From assembly GCF_018332655.1 (NCBI RefSeq), contig NZ_BOQL01000026.1:1-64000 (forward strand): a stretch of 64,000 bases of DNA, given 5' to 3'. Numbering within the stretch: the stretch's first letter is position 1; each line of letters opens with the position of its first letter. The stretch is from Actinoplanes auranticolor. Lineage in GTDB: Bacteria; Actinomycetota; Actinomycetes; Mycobacteriales; Micromonosporaceae. The notes under the pieces are model-generated. The model was not told the DNA's origin and made no database searches. It saw only the letters and a list, made by a program, of their open reading frames with translations. Shown in pieces: positions 7,091 to 15,023 of the stretch. The position numbers were made by a program, and so were the translations under genes.

Positions 7091-7641
7091 CGCACGGCGT
7101 GCGGGGCGAGCACGGCAGCGCAGCGCAGGTTGCGGTAGTGCCCGCGGTAGTCCAGGCCGTACCCGACGATCAGGCCCGCCGGCACGTCGAAGCCGATGTA
7201 GGTCGGCACGCCGAGCTCCGGGGTGTCCGGCTTGCGCAGCAGCGCGGCCACCGCGATCGACGCCGGGCCGCGCTGGCGCAGGTTCGCGATCAGCCAGGAC
7301 ATGGTCAGCCCGGTCTGGATGACCGTCTCGGCGATGACCACGTCCCGGTCGGCGATGTCCAGATCAAGATCCTTGAGCAGGCGTACGGAGCCCGAAGCGC
7401 GCTTGCTCGTGGTGTACGACCGGATCGCCATCCAGTCGATCTCCACCTGGCTCGGCAGGGCCCGGGCCAGGTCGACGGTGAACGTGGCGGCCCCGCCCAG
7501 TACCCCCACCAGCACGACCTCGCGGCCGGCGTAGTCCTTGCCGATCTCCGCGGCCAGTCCCTGCACCCGGGTGTGGATCTCGTCCTCGGTGAGCAGCACG
7601 GACTCGAGGTCGTCCGCGACGTGGTCGGCGTCCACCGTCAT
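7087..7641 (-). CDS. Hypoxanthine phosphoribosyltransferase-like protein with degenerate active site
   Basis: 184 residues, alignable from memory over its whole length with bacterial Hpt: DLESVLLTEDEIHTRV start, SVRLLKDLDLDI core, and the C-terminal VGYGLDYRGHYRNL. Key positions differ. The PRPP-loop motif, normally ED(I/V)(I/V)D(S/T)G, reads AETVIQTGLTM, so the catalytic Asp is Gln and the other Asp is Thr. The loop VGVLKG reads VGVLGG, losing a conserved Lys. It may have another role or be inactive. ATG at 7641 sits directly on the GGGAG ribosome site, so the in-frame GTG at 7635 is the likelier start. Confidence 0.85.
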   Translation of the reverse strand: MTVDADHVADDLESVLLTEDEIHTRVQGLAAEIGKDYAGREVVLVGVLGGAATFTVDLARALPSQVEIDWMAIRSYTTSKRASGSVRLLKDLDLDIADRDVVIAETVIQTGLTMSWLIANLRQRGPASIAVAALLRKPDTPELGVPTYIGFDVPAGLIVGYGLDYRGHYRNLRCAAVLAPHAVR

Positions 7642-7789
7642 CTCCCTGAGAATTCGCCGCGCCTCGCAGCCCCCGCGAGGTCACGCCGGAATCCTGACAT
7701 GCGGGGCCACCGCCGCCAACACGAGTCCGGCTCCGGCAGGACACGTCGAATCGCCGACATCCGCCCTGGCCGGGCGGCAGACTGCGGTC

Positions 7790-8569
7790 ATGCGCCGGCT
7801 CCGCTTCGCCCCGGTGGCGACCTGCTACGTCGTGGTCGTGGTGATGCTCACAATCACGGGCCGGCTGTCGTTGCCGTACGCGGACCTGGCGATGTTCGTG
7901 GCGGTGGTGCTGACCATGCCGGCCGGTCTGCTGTCGCCCCTGCTGGCGCTGGTCCCGGGCCACTTCGGCTGGTACGCCCTGCCGCTGCTCGCGGTACTCA
8001 ACGCCTTCGTGGTGCGCCTGCTGATCCGGGTCCTGCCCCGCGACCCGGTCGCGCGGGACGTGGAGAACAGGCTGCACAGCGCGCTGGTGTCGACCCGGCT
8101 GAAGGTGACCCCGATGATGCACGCCGGCTCACGCCGGGAACGCAGCCTGCTGCTGCGGGACGTGCCGATCGCCTATCCGCAGCTGGTCGGCGTCTACCAC
8201 GACCTGTGGCGGGACTCCGGCCTGCGGGTGCGGGAGCTGCCGGAGCCGCTGGCGCTGCAGGCGTACGACGGCGAGGGTTACGCGTTCTCGCTGCGGGCCG
8301 GACCGGGCGTCTTCGGTGACGCGGTCCTGACCGTCGCCCCGCCGGCCGCCCGGCGCTGGGGGTTCGCGGCGGGGCTGGCCGCCGGAGGAGTGCCGTGCGT
8401 GGTCGCGGCGCTGTCCACGGCGTACCTGGCGCTGCTGCTCACCGGCTGCGGCGCGCTGGTCGGCGGGCTGGCCTGCCTGACCGCGCCGCGCACCCGGGCG
8501 TTCGGCCGCGGACTGCTGCTGGGTGGCGTGCCGGCGCTGGTCGTCCTCCTGCTGTATGGCTCAGCGTGA
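7790..8569 (+). CDS. Hypothetical membrane protein
   Basis: 259 residues with hydrophobic helices at the N-terminus (about residues 6-75, three segments) and at the C-terminus (about residues 190-255, three segments) around a soluble middle of about 110 residues rich in Arg and Leu. No recognised family or catalytic motif. It is a single gene, divergent from the phosphoribosyltransferase, with ATG at 7790. Confidence 0.65.
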   Translation: MRRLRFAPVATCYVVVVVMLTITGRLSLPYADLAMFVAVVLTMPAGLLSPLLALVPGHFGWYALPLLAVLNAFVVRLLIRVLPRDPVARDVENRLHSALVSTRLKVTPMMHAGSRRERSLLLRDVPIAYPQLVGVYHDLWRDSGLRVRELPEPLALQAYDGEGYAFSLRAGPGVFGDAVLTVAPPAARRWGFAAGLAAGGVPCVVAALSTAYLALLLTGCGALVGGLACLTAPRTRAFGRGLLLGGVPALVVLLLYGSA

Positions 8570-8705
8570 CCGTCTCGGACCGGTCAGGTGCATCCACGCG
8601 TCGTTTGTCCACATTCCCGGCCTGGTTTCGCTGTCCGCAATAAGACTCCTGTAATGTCCGCGCGTCCCACTATTCATGTATTCATCACGACGGTGGAGTT
8701 GTGGC

Positions 8706-9683
8706 ATGGCACAACGGTTCACGCTCGACGAGATCCGGACCCGCACCTACAAGGATCGCGACGCCTGGTGGACCGTGTGGCTCGTCGACCCGCTGGCGTC
8801 GCGCCTGGTCTGGCTCGTGGCCCCGGTCCGCTGGATCACCCCGAACCTGCTGACCATGTGCGCGTTCCTGCTGGGGTTCGTGGCCGCCTACTGCTTCGTG
8901 CAGGGCGACTACCCGTGGTTGGTGGCCGGCGCGGTCGTCTTCCACATCAGCTTCGTGCTGGACTGCATGGACGGCAAGATCGCCCGGCTCAAGGGTACGG
9001 GGTCGGTGTTCGGCGCCTGGCTCGACTACGTCTTCGACCGGCTGCGCGTGGTCACCTGCGCGGTCGCCCTGATGGTCGGCCAGTACGCCAAGACCGACAA
9101 CGTGGTCTACCTGTGGCTGGCCGGCGTGGTCGTCTTCCTCGACATGTTCCGGTACCTGAACGCCCTGCAGATGGGCAAGGTCAAGACCGACATGCGGCGC
9201 AACCTCGAAGCCGCCCGCGGCGAGGGCCCCGATCGGCCGGTGTTCGTCGAGGAGACCAGCGAGCAGCAGCCCCTGGGCCCGGCCGGCCCGGTGGCGGGTG
9301 GCCCGGCCGAGGCGGCTCCGGTCGTCGACGTGTACGGCGAGTTCCGCGCCAAGATGGGCCCGCTGATGCGGCTCCGCAACGCGCTGGCCCGGCAGCGCAT
9401 CCGGGCGCACCTGTTCAGCGGCATCGAGTTCCAGATGTTCATCTTCATCCTGGGCCCGCTGACCAACCAGATCATCTTCTTCATCGTGCTGTCCGCGGTG
9501 CTGCTCGGCGGCTTCGAGCTGCTTTTGATCTACAAGCTCTACAGCGCCACCAAGGTCTACACCCGCGAGCTCGCCAAGATCGGCGCCTCCGAGGCCGACG
9601 CCCAGGCGGCGGCCGTGGCGGCCGGCGCGCCGGCCGGTGACGAGGACGACGACGAGCTCTCCGGGCAGCGCATCTCCGCCTGA
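8706..9683 (+). CDS. CDP-alcohol phosphatidyltransferase family membrane enzyme
   Basis: 325 residues. The family motif DxxDGxxARxxxxxxxxGxxxDxxxD is complete (begins DCMDGKIARLKG near residue 87; the third Asp is in LDYVFD). The N-terminal helix pair and C-terminal helices are hydrophobic. These enzymes transfer a phosphoalcohol from a CDP-linked donor to an acceptor alcohol in lipid synthesis. A polar insert (about residues 165-225, Pro/Glu/Ala-rich) separates the catalytic half from the last helices, and the C-terminus is acidic. The alcohol used is not predictable. Confidence 0.85.
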   Translation: MAQRFTLDEIRTRTYKDRDAWWTVWLVDPLASRLVWLVAPVRWITPNLLTMCAFLLGFVAAYCFVQGDYPWLVAGAVVFHISFVLDCMDGKIARLKGTGSVFGAWLDYVFDRLRVVTCAVALMVGQYAKTDNVVYLWLAGVVVFLDMFRYLNALQMGKVKTDMRRNLEAARGEGPDRPVFVEETSEQQPLGPAGPVAGGPAEAAPVVDVYGEFRAKMGPLMRLRNALARQRIRAHLFSGIEFQMFIFILGPLTNQIIFFIVLSAVLLGGFELLLIYKLYSATKVYTRELAKIGASEADAQAAAVAAGAPAGDEDDDELSGQRISA

Positions 9684-9766
9684 GAGGCGGGGCGTCCCAC
9701 CGCATGGCCGGTCAGCGTGGCAAGCTGACCGGCCATGAACGTATCCGCGGTGCGCCCGGAGTGCGC

Positions 9767-10480
9767 GTGAGCGCCCGGTTCGAGGAGCTGGCCTGGCGCG
9801 AGACGCCGATCGGCGAGATCAGCCTGCGCCGCCGCCTCGACCCGCGGCTGCGGGTCGACGTGTACGAAGTCAAGATCAATGACGAGTTCCTGATGTCGAG
9901 CCTGTTCACCGTGGCCGAGATAGAGCTGGCCCGGCTGGGGCTGGCGGCGCTGCCCGCGGGCGCCCGGCCGGACGTCGTGGTCGGCGGGCTCGGCCTCGGT
10001 TACACCGCACGGGCGGTCCTGGAGGATCCCCGGGTGGCGTCGCTGGTGGTGGTGGACGCGGTGGCCGAGGTCATCTCCTGGCACGAGCGCGGCCTGCTGC
10101 CCGACGCGGCGGCGCTGGTGACCGATCCCCGCAGCCGGCTGGTCGAGGGCGACTTCTTCGCGATGGCGGCGGGGCCGGACGGTTTCGACCCGGCCGAGCC
10201 GGGCCGGCGTTTCGACGCGATCCTGCTCGACGTCGACCACAGCCCGCGGCACGTGCTGGCCCCGGCGAACGCGGCGCTCTACACCGTCGACGGGATACGC
10301 CGGCTGACCGCTCATCTGCGGCCCGGTGGAGTCTTCGCGCTGTGGTCCGACGACCCGCCGGACGCCGAGTTCGAGGCCGTCCTGGCCGAGGTCTTCACCT
10401 CGTCGGCGGCGCACGTGGTCTCGTTCCCGAACCCGCTCACCGGCGGAGAGTCGGCCAACACCGTATATGTAGCTACATAG
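9767..10480 (+). CDS. Spermidine synthase-like SAM-fold protein
   Basis: About 237 residues with a Rossmann-type core: VVVGGLGLGYTARAVLEDP (nucleotide-binding glycines), LVVVDAVAEVISWHE (acidic end of strand 2), and FDAILLDVDHSPRH, which is close to the aminopropyltransferase motif but lacks the usual catalytic Asp pair in DxxD order. Actinobacterial relatives are annotated as spermidine synthases without demonstrated activity. I chose the GTG at 9767 because GGAG lies 5 bases before it; an earlier frame start at 9704 overlaps the previous gene's 3' region. Confidence 0.72.
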   Translation: MSARFEELAWRETPIGEISLRRRLDPRLRVDVYEVKINDEFLMSSLFTVAEIELARLGLAALPAGARPDVVVGGLGLGYTARAVLEDPRVASLVVVDAVAEVISWHERGLLPDAAALVTDPRSRLVEGDFFAMAAGPDGFDPAEPGRRFDAILLDVDHSPRHVLAPANAALYTVDGIRRLTAHLRPGGVFALWSDDPPDAEFEAVLAEVFTSSAAHVVSFPNPLTGGESANTVYVAT

Positions 10481-10498
10481 CCGGGCATACTGGCGATC

Positions 10499-11044
10499 GT
10501 GGACGACCACCCTCTCGAACCCGGCGAGGACGCCACGACGTTCTTCCAGCCGCGCGCCGAAGTCTTCGTGACCGTGCTGTGGGTGTGCGCGGCCGTGTGG
10601 TTCCTGTGCCGGGGCCTGTCGGTGCTGGTCCAGGTGCTGCTCGGGGACGTGCCGACGATCGGTGAGCTGATCCGGGTGTTGGAGAGCCTGCTGGTCGTCC
10701 CGGTGGTCACCGCGAGCGTGGTCATGCTGGTGGTCTGGAACAGGCTCGGCTGGATGAAGAGCTCCGTCTACGGCCTGGAGTTCGCGGCGACCGGGCGTCG
10801 CGGTGTGCACCTGCGCTGGGCGTCGATCGCCTCGGTGGGCCTGCGGCGCTGGGGCCCGTTCACGGAACTCGTGGTGACCCCGACCGACCTGGCCGCGGTG
10901 ACCGAGCTGCCCGGTCCCGGGCGGCGGCCGCGGGTGCTGCGCCGCGCGTCCGGCCCGGCGTTCCTCATCGACGTGGGCCTGATGTCGCCGGGGCCGCAGA
11001 CGTTGCTGGCCGAGCTGCACCGGCGTATCCCGTCCCGGGTCTGA
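10499..11044 (+). CDS. Hypothetical membrane protein with PH-like C-terminal domain
   Basis: 181 residues, GTG start. Two hydrophobic segments (about residues 22-46 and 58-80) are followed by a soluble part containing GVHLRWASIASVGLRRWGP and a FLIDVGLMSPGPQTLLAELHRR end. This resembles bacterial PH-domain proteins anchored in the membrane. Function unknown. It lies 18 bases after the spermidine-synthase-like gene and may be cotranscribed with it. Confidence 0.6.
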   Translation: MDDHPLEPGEDATTFFQPRAEVFVTVLWVCAAVWFLCRGLSVLVQVLLGDVPTIGELIRVLESLLVVPVVTASVVMLVVWNRLGWMKSSVYGLEFAATGRRGVHLRWASIASVGLRRWGPFTELVVTPTDLAAVTELPGPGRRPRVLRRASGPAFLIDVGLMSPGPQTLLAELHRRIPSRV

Positions 11045-11084
11045 GTCTCCGCACTCCTTGACCGCGGCCGCTCGCCGCCCTATG

Positions 11085-11118
11085 TTTAACGCATCCGTTA
11101 ATTAACGAAGGTGTTAAA
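11085..11118. promoter_or_regulatory. 34-bp palindromic operator before the ArsR-type gene
   Basis: The sequence is TTTAAC-N5-CGTTAATTAACG-N5-GTTAAA, symmetrical about its centre, with a perfect 12-bp core palindrome and matching hexamer arms. It ends two bases before the GTG start at 11121, in an otherwise 72% GC region. It is the likely binding site for the ArsR-type regulator encoded just downstream, which would then repress itself. Confidence 0.75.
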
Positions 11119-11120
11119 CA

Positions 11121-11456
11121 GTGACCGACCGGCTCAGCGTGATCTTCGCGGCCCTGGCCGACCCGACCCGCCGGGCGATCCTGGCCCGGCTGGCCGAGGG
11201 CGACGCCACCGTCTCGGAGCTGGCCGAGCCGTTCTCGATCAGCCTCCCGGCCATCTCCCGGCACCTGAAGGTGCTGGAGCAGGCCGGGCTGATCACCCGC
11301 AGCCGCTCCGCGCAATGGCGCTCCAGCAGCCTGCAGGCCGAGCCCTTGCGCGAGGCCACCGCGTGGATGGAGCGGTACCGGCGGTTCTGGGACGTCAACT
11401 TCACGCGCCTCGACGCGCACCTGCATCGCATCCAGCTTCAGGAGAGAGAGTCATGA
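11121..11456 (+). CDS. ArsR-family winged-helix transcriptional regulator
   Basis: 111 residues. The winged-helix signature is FAALADPTRRAILARLAEG followed by ISRHLKVLEQAGLI, with no metal-binding Cys pair. This is the subgroup usually found next to SRPBCC (AHSA1-like) genes. GTG start with AAGGTG 8 bases upstream. The stop overlaps the ATG of the SRPBCC gene (ATGA). The palindromic operator abutting the start suggests autoregulation. Confidence 0.92.
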   Translation: MTDRLSVIFAALADPTRRAILARLAEGDATVSELAEPFSISLPAISRHLKVLEQAGLITRSRSAQWRSSSLQAEPLREATAWMERYRRFWDVNFTRLDAHLHRIQLQERES

Positions 11457-11905
11457 GCGACGCCACCACCGAACTGGTCCTCACCCGCATCTTCGACGCC
11501 CCGCGGGAGCTGGTCTACCGCGCGTTCACCGACCCCGACCAGCTCGCCGCCTGGTTCGGCCCGGTCGGCTGGTCGGTGCCCCGCGACAGCGTGGACATCG
11601 AGGCCAAGGTCGGCGGGCACCAGCGTTTCACCATGGTCAACGACGAGGACCCGGCCCAGAGCTCACCGGTCGACGTGACCTTCGTCGAGGTCGTCGAGAA
11701 CGAGCTGCTGGTCGGCCAGGAGAACGCGTCCGAGATCCCCGAGTTCGCCGGCTCGGTGATGCGGATGCGCCTGGAGTTCCACGACGAACCCGGCGGCCGG
11801 ACCCGGCTGGTGCTGACCCAGGGCCCGTACACCGAGGACTTCGTCGAGATGGCCCGCGAGGGCTGGGGCAGCTCCTTCACCAAGCTGGACCGCACGCTCG
11901 GCTAG
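11453..11905 (+). CDS. SRPBCC (AHSA1-like) domain protein
   Basis: 150 residues with the Bet v1-like fold signature: TRIFDAPRELVYRAFTDP at the start, then AAWFGPVGW, GGHQRFTM and a C-terminal EGWGSSFTKLDRTL helix. Proteins of this family bind hydrophobic ligands. The pairing with an ArsR regulator is common in actinobacteria, but the ligand is unknown. Coupled to the regulator by a four-base overlap. It converges with the DUF2071 gene, also overlapping it by four bases. Confidence 0.9.
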   Translation: MSDATTELVLTRIFDAPRELVYRAFTDPDQLAAWFGPVGWSVPRDSVDIEAKVGGHQRFTMVNDEDPAQSSPVDVTFVEVVENELLVGQENASEIPEFAGSVMRMRLEFHDEPGGRTRLVLTQGPYTEDFVEMAREGWGSSFTKLDRTLG

Positions 11906-12660
11906 CCGCGGGTGCCCGCCAGCGTGTCCGGGGCGCCGAAGGTGACCGGCACGCCGGGGGAGTAGAGCACGCTCACCGGCGGACCGGCCGGTGCGGGCAG
12001 GCCGGCCGCGGTGAGTAGCTCGTCGTCGAGCTCGAGCAGCTCGGCACGGTGCAACGGCCAGCGTGGGTGCTCGTTGGGCAGGTGCAGGCTGCGGCCCCAC
12101 GCGTGGGTGTGCAGGCCCCAGCGGGCGGTGACGAAATGCTCGACCGCGGACGGCTCGGCGACGGGGGCTCCCACCCGTACCGTCATGGCGCTGGCCGCCC
12201 CGCGCGGGCCGGGCCAGCGCCGCCGGCTGGTGTAGCGCAGCACATCGCCGGTCTTCTCCAGGCGCATCCGCGCCCACTTGTACGGCAGCCGCAGCGACAC
12301 TTGCGCGGTCAGCACCGGCAGCAGCCGCTCGGCCTCCAGGGATAGGAAGACGACGGCCCGGCGCCCCCGGGCGTCCACGCTGTACAGCCGTACGTTGGTC
12401 TCGCAGAACGTGCCCAGGTACGGGATGCCGGGCCCGCGCAACGGCCCCAGCTTCACCATCCGGAAGCCGATCAGCCCGACGTAGGTCACCCCGTCGAGGG
12501 TGTCCGGGACGGTGCCGCGCGGCAGGAACGGCGCGACCGTCTCCGGCGGCACCGCCCAGTGCAGGAACGCGAGGTCGTGCCAGCTCTGCACCAGCAACGA
12601 CCGGCGTACCGGCCGTACCGTCTCCGGGGTCACGTCCTCGATCCGCACGCTCCCCATCAT
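11902..12660 (-). CDS. DUF2071 (YqjF-like) family protein
   Basis: 252 residues. The typical family start WHDLAFLHWAVPPETVAPFLP is followed by VGLIGFRMVKLGP and GTFCETNVRLYSVDARGRR, then a C-terminal LHRAELLELDDELL and VLYSPGVPVTFGAP. It is cytoplasmic and its biochemical function is unknown. Two adjacent ATG codons are at the start; either could be used. Confidence 0.85.
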   Translation of the reverse strand: MMGSVRIEDVTPETVRPVRRSLLVQSWHDLAFLHWAVPPETVAPFLPRGTVPDTLDGVTYVGLIGFRMVKLGPLRGPGIPYLGTFCETNVRLYSVDARGRRAVVFLSLEAERLLPVLTAQVSLRLPYKWARMRLEKTGDVLRYTSRRRWPGPRGAASAMTVRVGAPVAEPSAVEHFVTARWGLHTHAWGRSLHLPNEHPRWPLHRAELLELDDELLTAAGLPAPAGPPVSVLYSPGVPVTFGAPDTLAGTRG

Positions 12661-12712
12661 GCCGGGGCCGGGCGCGGCGCCGGAGTGATCTCCGTCGCCG
12701 CGCCGGCCGGGA

Positions 12713-13261
12713 TCAGCGGGTGAAGCGGCTCAGGATGCCCTTCTTCACCTGGGAGGGCCGCTGCTGCTCGCCGGCGAAGGCGCTGACCACGATGAGCGCA
12801 CCGGTCAGCGCCGGCACCACCCACTGCAGTGCGGAGAGCTTCTTCTGCGCCCGTACCACCTCGATCGGGGTGTCCACCGTCGACTCCGTGCCGGAGGCGG
12901 CGGGCACCGCGGTGTCCTTGGCCACCTTGCGGCCGAGCAGGCGGCTGTAGCCGGTCACGCCGAGCGCGGCCACCGTCAGGCCGGTCTTGGCCAGCGACAT
13001 GGTGCCGACGCCCTGCTGAGCGGCCAGCCGCCCGCGGTTGCCGACCAGCTCACCGACGCTGCCGGCCAGGTGCGCGCCGATCGCGGCGGCGTTCACCGGG
13101 GTCCACTTGTTCCAGCCGGTGTTGGCGACCCGGCCGGTGCTCTCCGGGTCGGCCGTCTCCGCGGCGGCGGGGTTGAGCGCCACGGCGTTGGCCAGGGTGC
13201 CGCCGAACCAGGCGGCGAGCCCGACGTCGTGCAGGGACCGGGAAAGAGTGTCCTGTGCCAA
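12713..13261 (-). CDS. Hypothetical membrane protein
   Basis: 182 residues. Small-residue-rich hydrophobic segments lie near residues 12-30, 55-72, 88-105 and 145-165. The C-terminus is basic (QVKKGILSRFTR). The start codon is TTG, preceded by GGAGGACACC, a strong ribosome site. No recognised family; similar proteins are common single genes in Micromonosporaceae. No sign of an operon. Confidence 0.6.
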   Translation of the reverse strand: MAQDTLSRSLHDVGLAAWFGGTLANAVALNPAAAETADPESTGRVANTGWNKWTPVNAAAIGAHLAGSVGELVGNRGRLAAQQGVGTMSLAKTGLTVAALGVTGYSRLLGRKVAKDTAVPAASGTESTVDTPIEVVRAQKKLSALQWVVPALTGALIVVSAFAGEQQRPSQVKKGILSRFTR

Positions 13262-13448
13262 GGTGTCCTCCAGAGTTCGCGCAGGTGGGGTACCTGAGCG
13301 AGCTACCCGGGAGGGGACGCTCTACACGGCCGGTGCCCGATCGAGTCCGGCCCGGGTGGTGTCCGGTGCCACACACGCTGATCCTTGCGCGGCGCTTCGT
13401 CCGTATCGTTGATGTATCCCGGTCACGCCAGCCCTTCGGAGGACCCGC

Positions 13449-14171
13449 ATGCCGGTACCGCGCCGCACCCGCCTGTTCCCCCTGATCCCCGTGGTCGTGG
13501 CGCTGATCGGGCTCGGCTGTGTCTCGGCGCCCGAGAACGCGGGCGGTGAGCAGGCTCCGGCGGCGACCCGGACGGCCGGTGGTGAGGATCCGGACGGCAC
13601 GGACACCCCGGCCGAGTTCAAGGCCGACATCGGTGATGCCGAACGGGTCGCCGAGGCGTACTGGAAAGAGAAGTTCAAGGCCTCCGGGCTGGACTTCGAG
13701 CCGGTCGCGCAGCTGATCCCGTACGAGCGGGAGGGCGAGGTGGAGTGCGGCGGGCAGGGGCTCGGGCTGAACAACGCGGCGTACTGCTCGGCCGGTGACT
13801 TCATCGCGTACGACATCAACTGGGCGTTCGCCGCGTTCCGGCAGATCGGTGACGCCTTCATCTTCTACCTGCTCGGCCACGAGTACGCCCACGCGATCCA
13901 GCTGCGGCTCGGTATCCGGAAGAAGTTCACCATCGAGCAGGAGCTGCAGGCGGACTGCATGGCCGGGGCGTACATCGGCGACGCCGAGCGCAAGGGCACG
14001 CTCAAGCTCGACGACGGTGACCTCGACGAGCTGGCCCGGGGCCTGGAGGCGGTCGGCGACGACCCCGGGCAGCCGTGGTTCGCCGAGGGCGCGCACGGCT
14101 CGGCCAAGCAGCGGACCAGGGCCTTCGACAACGGATACCGGCGTTCGCTGGAGCCCTGCGACGTGTCGTAG
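13449..14171 (+). CDS. Lipoprotein neutral zinc metallopeptidase (YpfJ-like)
   Basis: 240 residues. The N-terminus has Arg residues, a hydrophobic stretch, and the lipobox LGLGC at about residue 24, so it should be lipid-anchored outside the membrane. Zinc site: HEYAH (HExxH) within LLGHEYAHAIQLRLG, and the third ligand Glu in ELQADCMAGAY, as in the putative neutral zinc metallopeptidase family. Two Cys pairs near residues 99-113 and the end may form disulfides. The substrate is unknown. Confidence 0.85.
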   Translation: MPVPRRTRLFPLIPVVVALIGLGCVSAPENAGGEQAPAATRTAGGEDPDGTDTPAEFKADIGDAERVAEAYWKEKFKASGLDFEPVAQLIPYEREGEVECGGQGLGLNNAAYCSAGDFIAYDINWAFAAFRQIGDAFIFYLLGHEYAHAIQLRLGIRKKFTIEQELQADCMAGAYIGDAERKGTLKLDDGDLDELARGLEAVGDDPGQPWFAEGAHGSAKQRTRAFDNGYRRSLEPCDVS

Positions 14172-14211
14172 CGGTCACACCGGAGCCCGTGACGGCCGGC
14201 CGGCGGGGACA

Positions 14212-14922
14212 ATGGGCAGGACATCGGACGATCGGCTCGGGAGGCCTGCCCTGACACGCACACAACCGGCTGCGGTGCTCTTCGACATGGACGGCACGCT
14301 GGTCGACAGCGAGAAGGTCTGGGACGTCGCGCTGTACGAGCTGGCCGAACACGCCGGCGGCAAGCTGTCCGAGCCGGCCCGGCTGGCGATGATCGGCAGC
14401 AGCATGGCCACCTCGATGCGGATCCTGCGCGAGGACCTGGCCCAGCCGGACCGCGACGAGGCCGCCGACGTGGCCCGGCTCGAGCACCGGGTCGAGGAGC
14501 TGTTCGGCAACGGTCTGATCTGGCGCCCGGGAGCATTGGAGCTGCTGCGCGCGGTCCGTGCGGCGGGACTGCCGACGGCGCTGGTCACCTCGACCGGGCG
14601 CCGGCTCGTCGAGGTCGCACTGGACACGCTGGGCCGGGAGAATTTCGACGTGGTGGTCTGCGGCGACGAGGTGTCGGCCCCGAAGCCGGACCCGGCGCCG
14701 TACCGCACGGCCGCCGAGCTGCTCGGCGTGCCCATCGAGCAGTGCGTGGCGATCGAGGACTCACCGACCGGCATGGCCAGCGCGGTGGCGTCGGGGGCGG
14801 CGGTGCTGGCGGTGCCGGCCGAGCTGGAGCTGCCGCCGACCGACGGCGTGCACTTGCGGGACTCGCTGGAGGGCGTCGATCCGGCCTTCCTGGCGACACT
14901 GCTGGCGTCCGCCACCGCCTGA
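14212..14922 (+). CDS. HAD-superfamily phosphatase (beta-phosphoglucomutase-like)
   Basis: 236 residues. Motif I is LFDMDGTLVDSEKVWD, motif II TALVTSTGRR, motif III Lys in SAPKPDPAPY, and motif IV AIEDSPTGMASA. All catalytic residues are present. Substrates of this subgroup are small phosphorylated compounds. Start at ATG 14212 is assumed; a CTG at 14251 after GGGAGG is possible. The gene ends about 50 bases before a strong hairpin terminator. Confidence 0.88.
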   Translation: MGRTSDDRLGRPALTRTQPAAVLFDMDGTLVDSEKVWDVALYELAEHAGGKLSEPARLAMIGSSMATSMRILREDLAQPDRDEAADVARLEHRVEELFGNGLIWRPGALELLRAVRAAGLPTALVTSTGRRLVEVALDTLGRENFDVVVCGDEVSAPKPDPAPYRTAAELLGVPIEQCVAIEDSPTGMASAVASGAAVLAVPAELELPPTDGVHLRDSLEGVDPAFLATLLASATA

Positions 14923-14975
14923 GCCCCGCGCCGCTCTGCCGCGCCGCGTTGGTTGGCGTCCGCGTTACTTGGTGC

Positions 14976-15021
14976 GCACCGCGCGAGCCCGCGCCGGATT
15001 CGGCGCGGGCTCGCGCGGTGC
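14976..15021. terminator. Strong bidirectional hairpin terminator
   Basis: 20 bases at 14976-14995 pair perfectly with 15002-15021, with a 6-base loop. It lies exactly between the convergent HAD gene (plus) and ABC permease gene (minus, stop at 15024). A very stable GC stem without a T-run is usual for terminators in high-GC actinobacteria. Confidence 0.85.
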
Positions 15022-15023
15022 TC

